From the NCBI RefSeq assembly GCF_019192965.1, contig NZ_JAHTKU010000005.1:62001-126000 (forward strand): a DNA stretch of 64,000 nucleotides, read 5' to 3'. The stretch is from Nocardioides daeguensis. Lineage in GTDB: Bacteria > Actinomycetota > Actinomycetes > Propionibacteriales > Nocardioidaceae. The notes beneath the pieces are model-generated. The model saw only the letters and a program-made list of their open reading frames with translations, was not told the origin of the DNA and ran no database searches. The translations under genes were made by a program, and so were the position numbers. Below are positions 1 to 8,136 of this stretch, piece by piece (position 1 is the first letter of the stretch; each line of letters opens with the position of its first letter).

Positions 1-90
1 GGCGAGCGAGACCGACAGGCCGGCGCCGCGCAGCGCCTCGACGAACGCCAGGTGGCGGTCGAGGAGGCCGGACTGGTCCGCCGCGTCCAC
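1..90 (-). CDS. VWA (CoxE-like) protein, N-terminal 30 codons only
   Basis: Only the beginning lies in the window; the rest runs off the left edge. The GTG start (complement of 88-90) lies two bases after the stop of the MoxR ATPase gene, in the same direction. The 30 visible residues include LLDRHLAFVEALRGAGLSVS, which resembles the opening of CoxE-like von Willebrand factor A proteins. MoxR ATPases are very often followed by such a VWA partner, and the two act together as a chaperone or metal-insertion pair. The assignment rests on this short stretch plus context. Confidence 0.6.
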   Translation of the reverse strand, partial: MDAADQSGLLDRHLAFVEALRGAGLSVSLA

Positions 91-92
91 GA

Positions 93-977
93 TCAGGACC
101 TCGCCAGCTTGAGCTCCTTGACCGCGCGCTCGTGGTCGGACTGGTGCTTGAGGACCGCGCCGAGGGTGTCGGCGATCGCCTTCGCGTCGAGGTCGCGGAT
201 CTCCAGCGCGATCAGCGTCCGGGCCCAGTCGACGGACTCGGCGATCGACGGCGCCTTCTTCAGCTCCAGCTCCCGCAGCCGGCCGACGGTGCTCACGAGC
301 TGCTCTGCGATGCGGTCGTCGAGGCCGGGCACCTGCTGCTGCAGGATCTGCCGCTCGCGGGCCGCGTCGGGGTAGTCGATGTGGAGGTAGAGGCAGCGGC
401 GCTTGACCGCCTCGGAGAGCTCTCGGCTCGCGTTGGAGGTGAGGACGACGAACGGCCGCCGCGTGGCGGCCACGGTGCCGAGCTCGGGGATGGTCACCTG
501 GAAGTCGCTGAGCACCTCCAGCAGCAGGCCCTCGACCTCGATGTCGGTCTTGTCGACCTCGTCGATGAGCAGGACGGTCGGCTCCTCGCGACGGATCGCG
601 CTCAGCAGCGGCCGAGTGAGCAGGAACTCCTCGGAGAAGATGTCGTCGTGGGTGGCATCCCAGTCGACGCCCCCGTCAGCACCGCCGCCGGCGTTGGCCG
701 CCTGGATCCGCAGCAGCTGCTTCTTGTAGTTCCACTCGTACAGCGCCCGCGCCTCGTCGAGGCCTTCGTAGCACTGCAGCCGGACCAGCTCGGCGCCCGT
801 CGCCCGCGACACCGCCTTGGCCAGCTCGGTCTTGCCGACACCGGCCGGCCCCTCGAGCAGCAGAGGCTTCTCGAGGGCGCCGGCGAGGTAGGTGGTGGTC
901 GCCGTGGCGGCGTCCGCGAGGTAGCCCGCGGTCGCGAGCCGGGTGGCCGCGTCGGCCGGTGCGTCGAACCAGGTCAT
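93..977 (-). CDS. MoxR-family AAA+ ATPase
   Basis: Cytoplasmic AAA+ ATPase of the MoxR group, whose members remodel or activate partner enzymes together with a VWA protein. Walker A is GPAGVGKT at about residues 43-50 and Walker B is LLIDE at about 136-140, followed by a sensor-like LTSN segment. The length of 294 residues is normal for the stand-alone MoxR/CoxD type. The ATG at 977 follows the family N-terminus. It is followed two bases later by a VWA-like gene. A second, separate MoxR-VWA pair lies at 59.0-60.9 kb. The substrate enzyme cannot be read from this sequence. Confidence 0.9.
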   Translation of the reverse strand: MTWFDAPADAATRLATAGYLADAATATTTYLAGALEKPLLLEGPAGVGKTELAKAVSRATGAELVRLQCYEGLDEARALYEWNYKKQLLRIQAANAGGGADGGVDWDATHDDIFSEEFLLTRPLLSAIRREEPTVLLIDEVDKTDIEVEGLLLEVLSDFQVTIPELGTVAATRRPFVVLTSNASRELSEAVKRRCLYLHIDYPDAARERQILQQQVPGLDDRIAEQLVSTVGRLRELELKKAPSIAESVDWARTLIALEIRDLDAKAIADTLGAVLKHQSDHERAVKELKLARS

Positions 978-1107
978 GGGCCCATCCTGCCGTGCCGGGT
1001 GTCGGCCAGGTCACGCGGTCGTGACCCGAACGCCACCTGCTCGTTGTCCCGGGCAGTGGGGAACGACCCGGCAACGGGCTGATCAGGCGATGGACAAGGG
1101 GGACGTC

Positions 1108-1470
1108 ATGAGTGGTTCCGTCACGTCCCCGGCCTGGCTCCGGGTGAGCGTCCACGCCGTGCGTACGGCGACCACCGTCGCCGCGCTCACCCTGCTCGTC
1201 GGCTTCGGCGCGATGGGCTCGGTCACCGAGCGTCCGCCGGTCGACCCGGCTCGCCGGATCGACATGTCGGCGGGTCCGCTCGACTCGTTGATGGAGGAGA
1301 ACCGGTGCTCGGTCACCGGCTTCGACCGCGACGTCATCCCGAGCAAGGCGATCGTCCGCACTCCGGACGGCGCCACCGAGCTGGTGTCCTTCGACCGCGG
1401 CTGGGCCGTGTTCTCCGGCGAGATCGCGGGCGAGCTGGTCGCCGTCTGCCTCGGCCCCCACGACGCCTGA
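1108..1470 (+). CDS. Small membrane-anchored protein of unknown function
   Basis: 120 residues with one hydrophobic segment near residues 13-35 (TTVAALTLLVGFGAMGS), then a polar domain with two cysteines, in NRCSVTG and VCLGPHD. I chose the ATG at 1108 because AAGGGGG lies just upstream; an in-frame ATG at 1090 lacks this. It is probably an N-terminally anchored protein facing outward, but I do not recognise the family. It is divergent from the MoxR gene and convergent with the sortase gene. Confidence 0.6.
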   Translation: MSGSVTSPAWLRVSVHAVRTATTVAALTLLVGFGAMGSVTERPPVDPARRIDMSAGPLDSLMEENRCSVTGFDRDVIPSKAIVRTPDGATELVSFDRGWAVFSGEIAGELVAVCLGPHDA

Positions 1471-1506
1471 CGCGCACCGGCGGGGTCTGGCTCTCCTCGG
1501 GAGCCG

Positions 1507-2121
1507 TCACTTCCGTTGCGCTGTCTGCAGGGCACCGAAGACCACGTTGCGGTCGTCGGTGTGGAAGATCTCCGCGCAGGTCACCAGGGTGATCAGACTC
1601 TCGGAGGGTTCGCTGGCCGGCTTGCCGGGCACCGGGTCGAGCACCCAGGTCTCGGTGAAGTCGACCACCCGCGCGTCGCCGTCCTCGACCAGGCGGTAGG
1701 TGTAGACGTGGGTGCGGGTCTCGACGATGACCTCGTCGCCGGCACGGAGGTCCAGGATCTTGCTGAACGGCTCGCCGTGCGTCACCCGATGGGCGGCGAT
1801 GGCGAAGTTGCCCACCTCGCCGGGACGAGCGCTCTCGGGGAACCATCCGATCCCTCGGGCGAGGTCGTCGTCGTTGGTGCCGGCCACCAGCGGCATCTCG
1901 TAGTCGTCGCCGAACCGGGGCACCCGCACGAGGGCGATGCCGTCGCCGGGACGCCAGCGATCATCGACCGCGTCACCCGATGTCCCCTCCTCGTCCCAGT
2001 CGGCGTTGATCTCGTCCGTGACAACCCCCTGGTGGTGCCTCGCGACCAGGTTGGTGCCGACGAACTGCCACCCGACATACCCGGTCACGACAAGGCCACC
2101 GACCGCCAGGAGGGCACCCAC
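1507..2121 (-). CDS. Class E sortase (N-terminus broken by a homopolymer tract)
   Basis: Membrane-anchored cysteine transpeptidase that joins surface proteins to the cell wall. A membrane segment (GALLAVGGLVVTGYVGW) is followed by the sortase domain with catalytic His in IAAHRVTHG, Cys in LITLVTC and Arg in DDRNVVF. The frame is open and convincing up to about 2147, but the usual start should lie further upstream. A TTG at 2288 overlaps the TGA of the surface-protein gene and opens a Gly/Pro frame that is out of phase with the sortase across the G/C tract at 2148-2207. The tract length is therefore wrong in the assembly, variable in the cell, or the gene starts internally at 2121 (GTG). The neighbouring LPNTG protein is the obvious substrate. 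Confidence 0.85.
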   Translation of the reverse strand: MGALLAVGGLVVTGYVGWQFVGTNLVARHHQGVVTDEINADWDEEGTSGDAVDDRWRPGDGIALVRVPRFGDDYEMPLVAGTNDDDLARGIGWFPESARPGEVGNFAIAAHRVTHGEPFSKILDLRAGDEVIVETRTHVYTYRLVEDGDARVVDFTETWVLDPVPGKPASEPSESLITLVTCAEIFHTDDRNVVFGALQTAQRK

Positions 2122-2147
2122 GACGGTGAGGATCCGCCGGGGGCTGC

Positions 2148-2207
2148 GGGGGGGGGGGGGGGGGGGGGGGGCGGGGGGGGGGGGCGGGCCCCCCCCCCCC
2201 CCCCCCC
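2148..2207. repeat. Poly-G/poly-C tract: G24-C-G12-C-GGG-C19
   Basis: Sixty bases consisting of a run of 24 G, then C, 12 G, C, 3 G and 19 C. The G block and C block are complementary, so the strand can fold on itself. On the minus strand it would encode Gly then Pro runs at the N-terminus of the sortase. The two flanking coding frames do not match across it. A sequencing or assembly artefact, or a phase-variable slippage tract, are the two explanations. Confidence 0.95.
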
Positions 2208-2284
2208 ACGACGCGTGCCTGCGGGAGTCACCGTGGCCTGCGCCGTCCTGATGCCGCGTTTCGCGCGACGGTGCTCCCCCGCAC

Positions 2285-5200
2285 TCAACGAGCGCTCTCC
2301 GCTTCCTCCCGCCGGCGGCGACCGAGGACGATCATGCCCAGGCCGAGGACGACAGCGAGCAGGCCACCACCGAGAGCCGCCAGGGCCGGTCCACCGGTGT
2401 TGGGCAGCTCGGGCCCGCCGGACGTGGGCGCCGAGGACTGCGTGGCGGTGTGGGTGCTGCTAGGGGGACTCGGCGGCAGCTTCGTGCCCTTCGGCGGAGT
2501 GCCGTCCGCGGTGGCCACGTTGCGGACTCCACCGCGCCTCACGTCCGCCGCGGTGATCACGTACGGCGCGTCGGCCGCGCAGGTGACCATCTGTCCCGGC
2601 GACAGCTTCGTGGTCGGGCAGGTGATCGTGATCCCCCGGTCGGCGAGCCGCTTGTCGTCAACGTGCACCCGGGTGATGGTGGTGTTCCCGGTGTTGGTCA
2701 CGTCGAACTCGTAGTAGATCTCGTCGCCCTGGTCGTTCCTCCCGTTGTGGTTGACGTCGACGACACGATCCACCCGCTTGTGCAGGCCCAGGCCCGGCGT
2801 GACCGGTGCGGCGGGGACCGGCGGGGCCGGCACCCGGGCGTCGTCACGCACGGGCGGCAACGGGGTGCCGCCGGGCGGGGTTCCGGTCGCCGAGGCGACG
2901 TTGGTCACGATGCCGGCAGCCACATCGGCGGTGGTCACCGCGTAGGCGGCCGTGCACGCCAGCTTCTCGCCCGGAGCCAGCACGGCCGGCTGCGCCGGAG
3001 TGCAGGCCAGGGCCGACATCGCGCCCGATCCGGTGAACGAGTCCTCGCTGATGGACACCCCACTCAACGTGACGCTCCCGGTGTTGGTCGCGGTGATCGT
3101 GTAGGTGAGCGTGTCACCGGCGACCAGCTTGGTCTTCTCCACGTCCTTGGCCAGGTCCAGGCTCGCGACCGGGTCGATCGGCGTCACCGTGGTCGACGGC
3201 GGCGGCGTGACCGGCGGACCGGTCGGCGGCGTGCCCGTCACCATCGCGGAGTTCTCCACCGCACCGGCGTCCACATCCGCCTGGGTCAGCACGTAGACCG
3301 CGTCCGCGGTGCACGTGGTCGACTCACCCGGCGCCAGCGTCGTGACCGAGCAGCTGATCGAGACGCCCGCCGCAGCCAGCATCGGGTCGCTGACCACGAC
3401 GTCGGTGATGGTCACGTTGCCGGTGTTGGTCACCTCGAACGTGTACTGGATCGTGTCACCCGCATCGGTCACCCCGTTGCCGTTCACATCCACCGGAGCA
3501 CCCGCGGACTTCACGAAGTCCAGGGTCGCGACCGGATCGATCGGCGTCACCGTCGTCGACGGCGGCGGCGTGACCGGCGGACCGGTCGGCGGCGTACCCG
3601 TCACCGTCGCGGAGTTCTCCACCGCACCGGCATCCACATCCGCCTGCGTCAACACGTACGGCGCATCCGCGACACACGTCGTCGAGGCACCCGGCACCAA
3701 CGTCGTCACCGGGCAGGTCACCGAACCCACCAGCGGATCCGAGACCACCACATCGGCGATGGTCACGCTGCCGGTGTTGGTCACCTCGAACGAGTACTGG
3801 ATCGTGTCACCCGCATCCGAACCGTTGCCATCGAGATCCTCGATCGCACCCGCCGACTTCACGAAGTCCAGGGTCGCGACCGGGTCGATCGGCGTGGTCG
3901 TGGTCGACGGCGGCGGCGTCACCGGGTTGCCCTTGGGGTCCTTGCCCGTCACCGTCGCGGTGTTCGTCACCTCACCGGCATCCACATCAGCCTGCGTCAA
4001 CACGTACGGCGCATCCGCGACACACGTCGTCGAGGCACCCGGAGCCAGGCTCGTGACCGGGCAGCTGATCGTGATCCCCACACCCGCCAGCATCGGGTCA
4101 GTGACCACCAGGTCACTGACCGTCACATTGCCGGTGTTCGCAACCTCGAACGAGTACTGGATCGTGTCCCCGGCATCGGTCATCGCGTTGCCGTTCACAT
4201 CCACCGGCGCACCCGCGGACTTCACGAACTCCAGCACCGGCGCCTCCGGCAGCGTCGTGGTCGTCGTCGACGGCGGCGGCGTGACCGGCGGACCGGTCGG
4301 CGGCGTACCCGTCACCGTCGCGGTGTTCTTCACCTCGCCGGCATCCACATCGGCCTGCGTCACCACATACGGCGCATCCGCAACACACACCGTGCTCTCA
4401 CCCGGCGCCAACGTCGTGACCGGGCAGCTGATCGAGATCCCAGCCGCAGCCAGCATCGGGTCGCTGACCACCAGATTGTCGATGGTCACCGTGCCCGTGT
4501 TCGACACCATGAACGAGTACTGGATCGTGTCCCCGGCATCGGACTTCCCGTTGCCGTTCGCATCCACCGGCGCACCCGCCGACTTCACGAAGCCCAACGC
4601 CGGGGCCGGGTCGATCGGCGTCACCGTCGTCGACGGCGGCGGCGTCACCGGCGGACCGGTCGGCGGCGTACCCGTCACCGTCGCCGAGTTCGCGACCTCA
4701 CCAGCATCCACATCAGCCTGCGTCACCGGATACCCGGCATCCGCCGTACACGTCGTCGACGCACCCGGAGCCAACGTCGTCACCGGGCAGCTGATCGAGA
4801 TCCCGGCACCAGCCAGCATCGGGTCCGACACCGTGATGCTCGACATCGTGACGTTGCCGGTGTTGGTCACCAGGAACGAGTACTGGATCGTGTCCCCGGC
4901 GTCGGTCACCCCGTTGCCGTTCACATCCACCGGCGCACCCGCCGACTTGACCATCGTGATGCTCGGCGCGGCCGGCACGTTGGTGATCGTGCACGTCACG
5001 TTGGCGCCGTTGACCGGGTCGTTCGGCATGGTGAACTGCCCGGTGGCACCGGAGCCGGACGACAGGGTGGTCCCGCTCACCGCGTCCACGCAGGTCCAGC
5101 TCGACAGGTAGTCGGCCAGGGACGTCGTCCCCGCGGCCGTCTCGGCGATCGTGTACGTCGCGCCCGCAACGCCCGCGACCGGACCGGCGATCTCACTCGC

Positions 5201-6709
5201 CTGCTGGTTCTGCAGGCCCGTCTCCGAGCCGGTGGTCGTCCCGGTGTTCCCGGTGGAGATCCCACTTCCGGTGACCGAGAGACCGAACTGGTCGCCGGCC
5301 GCCTTGCGGCCGTCGGGCAGGTTCTTCACCACGCGCACGGTGACGGCGGGCAGCTGGATTGTGAGCGCGTAGTCCTCGACCTCGCCGCCGTCGGCCACGA
5401 GGCCCGTGGGAGCGGCCGATGCCGCGGCGGTGGTGGCCAGGCGCAGGCGCAGGTAGCTGGGGCCGGCGGTCACGCCCGCCGGAACGGTCCAGGTCAGCGA
5501 CGCCGATCCCCCGACACAGGCCGCCGTGTTCGAGGCCTCGGTGGCGGGATCGAACACCCCGTTGCGGTTCCAGTCGATCCAGCCGGTGATGAACCCGGTC
5601 CCCGTACACGCGACATTGGACTGTTGGTAGGTCGCGCCCGGGAAGGTCGCCACCGTTCCGGGCGCCGCGATCGCGTCCTCGTCGTCCACCCCGGAGGTGT
5701 CATCGCCGTTCGCGGCGCTCGAGTACAGGGGGGCGGCCTCGGAGTCGATGCTGGAGCCGAGCATGAGCGACGGCGCCTTGGGGGTGCCGAGGGTGAAGCT
5801 GGTGCTCGACACGTTGGTGGTGCCCGCCGGGACGGTGCCACCCTGCCAGCCCGGGTCGATGATCGACCCGGCGGCGCCGTACGACGCGGGCGCGTCGCCG
5901 AAGTCGGTCTGCAGCACCACGCCCAGGGCGATCGCGGTGTGGCCGCCGCCCTTGAGCTCGACGCTCGCGCTGGTGGCGCCGTCCATGAACGCGACCGCCA
6001 TCGGCCCCGGCGTGCCGTTGACGCTGTAGCACTCCAGGCCGTCCGGCGCGAGCCGCAGCGTGTTGCCGGTCAGGATCGCGTCCGCCGAGGTGGCGCAGTT
6101 GCCGTACCGGTCGATGACCCGCCACACGGTCCCGGCCTGGTCCGGCGTGGCCTGGATGTACTCGTTGCCGGCCGGGTCTTCGTTGACCCAGGTGTTGCTC
6201 GCCTCGGCGTCGCCCATCACCAGTCCCTGCAGCGGGATCGGGACGCCGTCCAACGTCGCCGAGCAGGCGAAGTGGAAGCTCACCGTGTCGCCGTAGACGG
6301 AGTTGGCCAGACCGTTGACAAGCTGGTTGCTCGTGTTGGCGCCGCCCACGTTGTAGAGGTTGTCCAGCGCGTCGCCGACCCAGGTTCCCGGCCGGTAGGT
6401 CTGCAGGCCACCTTGGATGCTGCTGATCGTGCAGGTCGTCGCGAGCGTCTGCCCCGCGATCGTCCGGGTGTTGGTCCGGGTCGTCCCGCCGGCCGGGATC
6501 GACTGCCCCGCGCTGCCCCACTCGAACCAGTCGATCGTGCCCTTGTAGAGGCCCGATCCGCCGGTCGCGTACTGCGCGCTCGCCGGGTTGGAGGCCACCG
6601 CGAGGCCGACGGTGAGAATGGCGAGGACCAGGCTCAGGATGCCGATCCCACGACGAGCCTGGGGGCGGCGGCGCAGGAACCCGAGCTGCTGGTGCCTTCC
6701 CCTGCTCAT
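2285..6709 (-). CDS. LPNTG-anchored surface protein with GEVED domain and DUF11/DUF7507-type repeats
   Basis: Secreted 1474-residue wall-anchored protein. A signal peptide ends near ASA (residue 45). Residues about 46-270 form an unassigned N-terminal domain. A GEVED region (DFGDAPASYG near 269-278, GGEVEDYAL at 441-449) and a prealbumin-like fold segment at about 455-580 follow. Seven Ig-like repeats of about 118 residues run from about 585 to 1415; the first five are near-identical (KSAGAPVDVNGNG, AGDTIQYSF, VTGTPPTGPPVTPPPST) and the last two are diverged. The sorting signal is LPNTG at 1435-1439, then a hydrophobic helix and an Arg-rich tail. A class E sortase is encoded immediately downstream; class E enzymes usually prefer LAXTG, so LPNTG is slightly unusual. 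A role in adhesion or cell-surface structure is inferred from the architecture. Confidence 0.9.
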   Translation of the reverse strand: MSRGRHQQLGFLRRRPQARRGIGILSLVLAILTVGLAVASNPASAQYATGGSGLYKGTIDWFEWGSAGQSIPAGGTTRTNTRTIAGQTLATTCTISSIQGGLQTYRPGTWVGDALDNLYNVGGANTSNQLVNGLANSVYGDTVSFHFACSATLDGVPIPLQGLVMGDAEASNTWVNEDPAGNEYIQATPDQAGTVWRVIDRYGNCATSADAILTGNTLRLAPDGLECYSVNGTPGPMAVAFMDGATSASVELKGGGHTAIALGVVLQTDFGDAPASYGAAGSIIDPGWQGGTVPAGTTNVSSTSFTLGTPKAPSLMLGSSIDSEAAPLYSSAANGDDTSGVDDEDAIAAPGTVATFPGATYQQSNVACTGTGFITGWIDWNRNGVFDPATEASNTAACVGGSASLTWTVPAGVTAGPSYLRLRLATTAAASAAPTGLVADGGEVEDYALTIQLPAVTVRVVKNLPDGRKAAGDQFGLSVTGSGISTGNTGTTTGSETGLQNQQASEIAGPVAGVAGATYTIAETAAGTTSLADYLSSWTCVDAVSGTTLSSGSGATGQFTMPNDPVNGANVTCTITNVPAAPSITMVKSAGAPVDVNGNGVTDAGDTIQYSFLVTNTGNVTMSSITVSDPMLAGAGISISCPVTTLAPGASTTCTADAGYPVTQADVDAGEVANSATVTGTPPTGPPVTPPPSTTVTPIDPAPALGFVKSAGAPVDANGNGKSDAGDTIQYSFMVSNTGTVTIDNLVVSDPMLAAAGISISCPVTTLAPGESTVCVADAPYVVTQADVDAGEVKNTATVTGTPPTGPPVTPPPSTTTTTLPEAPVLEFVKSAGAPVDVNGNAMTDAGDTIQYSFEVANTGNVTVSDLVVTDPMLAGVGITISCPVTSLAPGASTTCVADAPYVLTQADVDAGEVTNTATVTGKDPKGNPVTPPPSTTTTPIDPVATLDFVKSAGAIEDLDGNGSDAGDTIQYSFEVTNTGSVTIADVVVSDPLVGSVTCPVTTLVPGASTTCVADAPYVLTQADVDAGAVENSATVTGTPPTGPPVTPPPSTTVTPIDPVATLDFVKSAGAPVDVNGNGVTDAGDTIQYTFEVTNTGNVTITDVVVSDPMLAAAGVSISCSVTTLAPGESTTCTADAVYVLTQADVDAGAVENSAMVTGTPPTGPPVTPPPSTTVTPIDPVASLDLAKDVEKTKLVAGDTLTYTITATNTGSVTLSGVSISEDSFTGSGAMSALACTPAQPAVLAPGEKLACTAAYAVTTADVAAGIVTNVASATGTPPGGTPLPPVRDDARVPAPPVPAAPVTPGLGLHKRVDRVVDVNHNGRNDQGDEIYYEFDVTNTGNTTITRVHVDDKRLADRGITITCPTTKLSPGQMVTCAADAPYVITAADVRRGGVRNVATADGTPPKGTKLPPSPPSSTHTATQSSAPTSGGPELPNTGGPALAALGGGLLAVVLGLGMIVLGRRRREEAESAR
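2464..4957 (-). repeat. Seven tandem repeats of about 354 bp inside the surface-protein gene
   Basis: In-frame coding repeats. Units 1-5, in the gene's reading order, are highly similar at the DNA level, for example the repeated ggcgtgaccggcggacc block near 3208, 3568 and 4278. Unit 3's spacer differs (KDPKGNP), and units 6 and 7 are divergent. The homogeneity suggests recent expansion or gene conversion; repeat number may vary between strains. Confidence 0.9.
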
Positions 6710-7030
6710 GCCGGACCCCCGGCCCGGACGGCGCCGGAGCCGGCGCGGTGGCTGGACGAGCGTTGGCAGCCTGAGGGAGCAGGCGACAGTGTCGGTTCGG
6801 CGGCAAACATGCGTTACTCCTGAGCTACTGCGGTCGGGGCTTCTATGACCCAGACGCGGCCGCTCGGGCGCGGCTTACGCGACTGCCGAGTAAAATCTGT
6901 TCCTCGGCCTACCGGATGCGCGGAGATGAGCGCGGAGATGAGAAGGATCCGTCCCAGCGCTCCCGGAACGCCTGCATCAGGCCGTACCGCCCGACCGGGA
7001 CGTGCGTCCGCCCCGGGACGCCCGGGGCGC
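6710..7030. other. Intergenic region without a recognised gene
   Basis: No convincing coding frame on either strand. It holds the leader and promoter region of the minus-strand surface-protein gene and a tandem 12-bp direct repeat (CGCGGAGATGAG twice, 6919-6942). The short frames crossing it lack codon bias and cross the tRNA. The stretch near 6890-6900 (gagtaaaatctg) is the only A/T-rich patch and is a plausible promoter core, but I cannot define boxes confidently. Confidence 0.5.
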
Positions 7031-7080
7031 ACACGACAGAACCCTCGGTGAGCTCTCGCTCACCGAGGGTTCTGTCGTGT
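7031..7080. terminator. 23-bp perfect hairpin downstream of tRNA-Ser
   Basis: Arms at 7031-7053 and 7058-7080 are perfectly complementary around a 4-base TCTC loop. It begins 8 bases after the encoded CCA of the minus-strand tRNA-Ser, so it most likely terminates that transcript. On the plus strand three T residues follow. The stem is unusually long and contains no mismatch. Confidence 0.8.
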
Positions 7081-7087
7081 TTCATCT

Positions 7088-7176
7088 GGCGGTGACGGAG
7101 GGATTTGAACCCTCGGTGGACTTGCGCCCACAAACGCTTTCGAGGCGTTCTCCTTAGGCCGCTCGGACACGTCACC
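7088..7176 (-). tRNA. tRNA-Ser (anticodon CGA), CCA encoded
   Basis: Read on the minus strand, the acceptor GGTGACG (7176-7170) pairs with CGTCACC (7098-7092), followed by discriminator G and an encoded CCA (7090-7088). The anticodon loop CTCGAAA gives CGA. A long variable arm (TTTGTGGGCGCAAGTCCACC region) and the GGTTCAAATCC T-arm are typical of a type II serine tRNA. A TAATGT box around 7190 upstream may be the promoter. Confidence 0.95.
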
Positions 7177-7230
7177 GCGGGGAACATTACCGGAGCGGTG
7201 TCGGCCGTCCGAAATCCGGGTGGCGGCCGG

Positions 7231-7932
7231 TCAGCTGACGGTGACGGTCCCGCCGCCGGACGGCGCGTAGACGACGGTGAGCTCGCGGGCCTGGACGACC
7301 GAGCCCGTGCCGGCCTCGGTGGTGAGCAGGGCGACGGTGTGCTGGCCCGCGGCGACCGGGACGACGGCGGTGAGGGCGCCGGGGACGGTGGCGCCGGGGG
7401 CGGTGAACTCGACGTGGTGCACGGGCGTGACGCGGCGGCCGTCGACGACGACGCGGTAGAGCACGGACCCGAAGCCCGCGCTGCCGGCCTCGTCCTCGGC
7501 CTCGAGCGTGGCGGTGAGGTGCAGGAAGCCCTTCTCGGTGGTGAAGGTGGTGGTGGCCTGGACGCCGTCGTCGGCCGACGCCGAGGCGGGCTGGTCACTG
7601 CCGGCACCCCACACGGCGGGCACGTCGGCGAGGTCCCTGCTGGACAGCGAGCCGTCCGCGACGTCGCCGCCGGTCAGGGACCCGTCCGCGACGTCGCCGC
7701 CGGTCAGTGAGCCGTCGCCCACGTCGCCCCCGCTGAGCGAGCCGTCGCCCACGTCGGCGCCGGCGACCGAGCCGTCGCGCAGGTCGCGGCCGGTGAGGCT
7801 CCCGTTCTTGACCTGGGCGCCGGTGATCATGGAGCCGGCGACCGCACCGCCGGCACTGCCGAGGACGGCGACGGCGACGAGGACGGCGATCCCGACCGGG
7901 GCGGAGCGGGTGGCGAGACGGCGGGGCTTCAT
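7231..7932 (-). CDS. Secreted protein with six decapeptide repeats
   Basis: 233 residues. An N-terminal export segment (RSAPVGIAVLVAVAVLGSAG) is followed by six tandem decapeptides at about residues 41-100 with the pattern V-x-D-G-S-L-x-G-x-D, and then a C-terminal beta-rich domain of about 130 residues (for example FLHLTATLEAEDE and HTVALLTTEAGTG). The repeats resemble the spaced pentapeptide-like N-termini seen on many actinobacterial exported proteins of unknown role. The ATG at 7932 has GAGAG upstream. No catalytic residues or known family are recognised; an extracellular structural or binding role is an inference from architecture alone. Confidence 0.75.
   Translation of the reverse strand: MKPRRLATRSAPVGIAVLVAVAVLGSAGGAVAGSMITGAQVKNGSLTGRDLRDGSVAGADVGDGSLSGGDVGDGSLTGGDVADGSLTGGDVADGSLSSRDLADVPAVWGAGSDQPASASADDGVQATTTFTTEKGFLHLTATLEAEDEAGSAGFGSVLYRVVVDGRRVTPVHHVEFTAPGATVPGALTAVVPVAAGQHTVALLTTEAGTGSVVQARELTVVYAPSGGGTVTVS
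7633..7812 (-). repeat. Six tandem 30-bp coding repeats
   Basis: In-frame 30-bp units encoding the decapeptides of the secreted protein; the copies around 7672-7730 are nearly identical (gtccgcgacgtcgccgccgg occurs twice). They are contiguous, with no unique spacers, so this is not a CRISPR array. Confidence 0.85.
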
Positions 7933-8136
7933 GGGAGCTCTCCAGGGCTGCGGGGGGTGGACGGGCAGGACGCTAGGCGGCCCCAGGCACCCGGGGAAGA
8001 CACTCGGCCCCGGTCGGGACGCGGGGACGCGAAGTCAGGACGGCCGTCCTCCCACGGCCCGGGACGCGCGTCCCGGCGCCGGGCCCTGCCCCGCTCGGAC
8101 GGGGCGCCACAACGGCACGGGGCGGGCCGAGCCGAC

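Noticed and set aside
2148..2207. G/C tract considered as a terminator between the surface protein and the sortase
   Set aside because: Although self-complementary, the arms are pure homopolymers, and the sortase coding sequence resumes immediately; an artefact or slippage tract is more likely.
2085..2288. 67-residue Gly/Pro frame across the homopolymer as an independent gene
   Set aside because: It is most simply the displaced N-terminus of the sortase; the Gly and Pro runs come only from the homopolymer.
2450..6823. 1457-residue open frame antisense to the surface protein
   Set aside because: Arg/His-rich low-complexity translation created by the GC-rich repeats; no domain, no ribosome site, and the opposite strand has a clear signal peptide, repeats and sorting signal.
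6814..7032. Short minus-strand frame next to the tRNA
   Set aside because: No codon bias or ribosome site, and related frames run through the tRNA and its terminator.
7633..7812. 30-bp repeats considered as a CRISPR array
   Set aside because: The units are contiguous with no spacers and are in frame inside a protein-coding gene.
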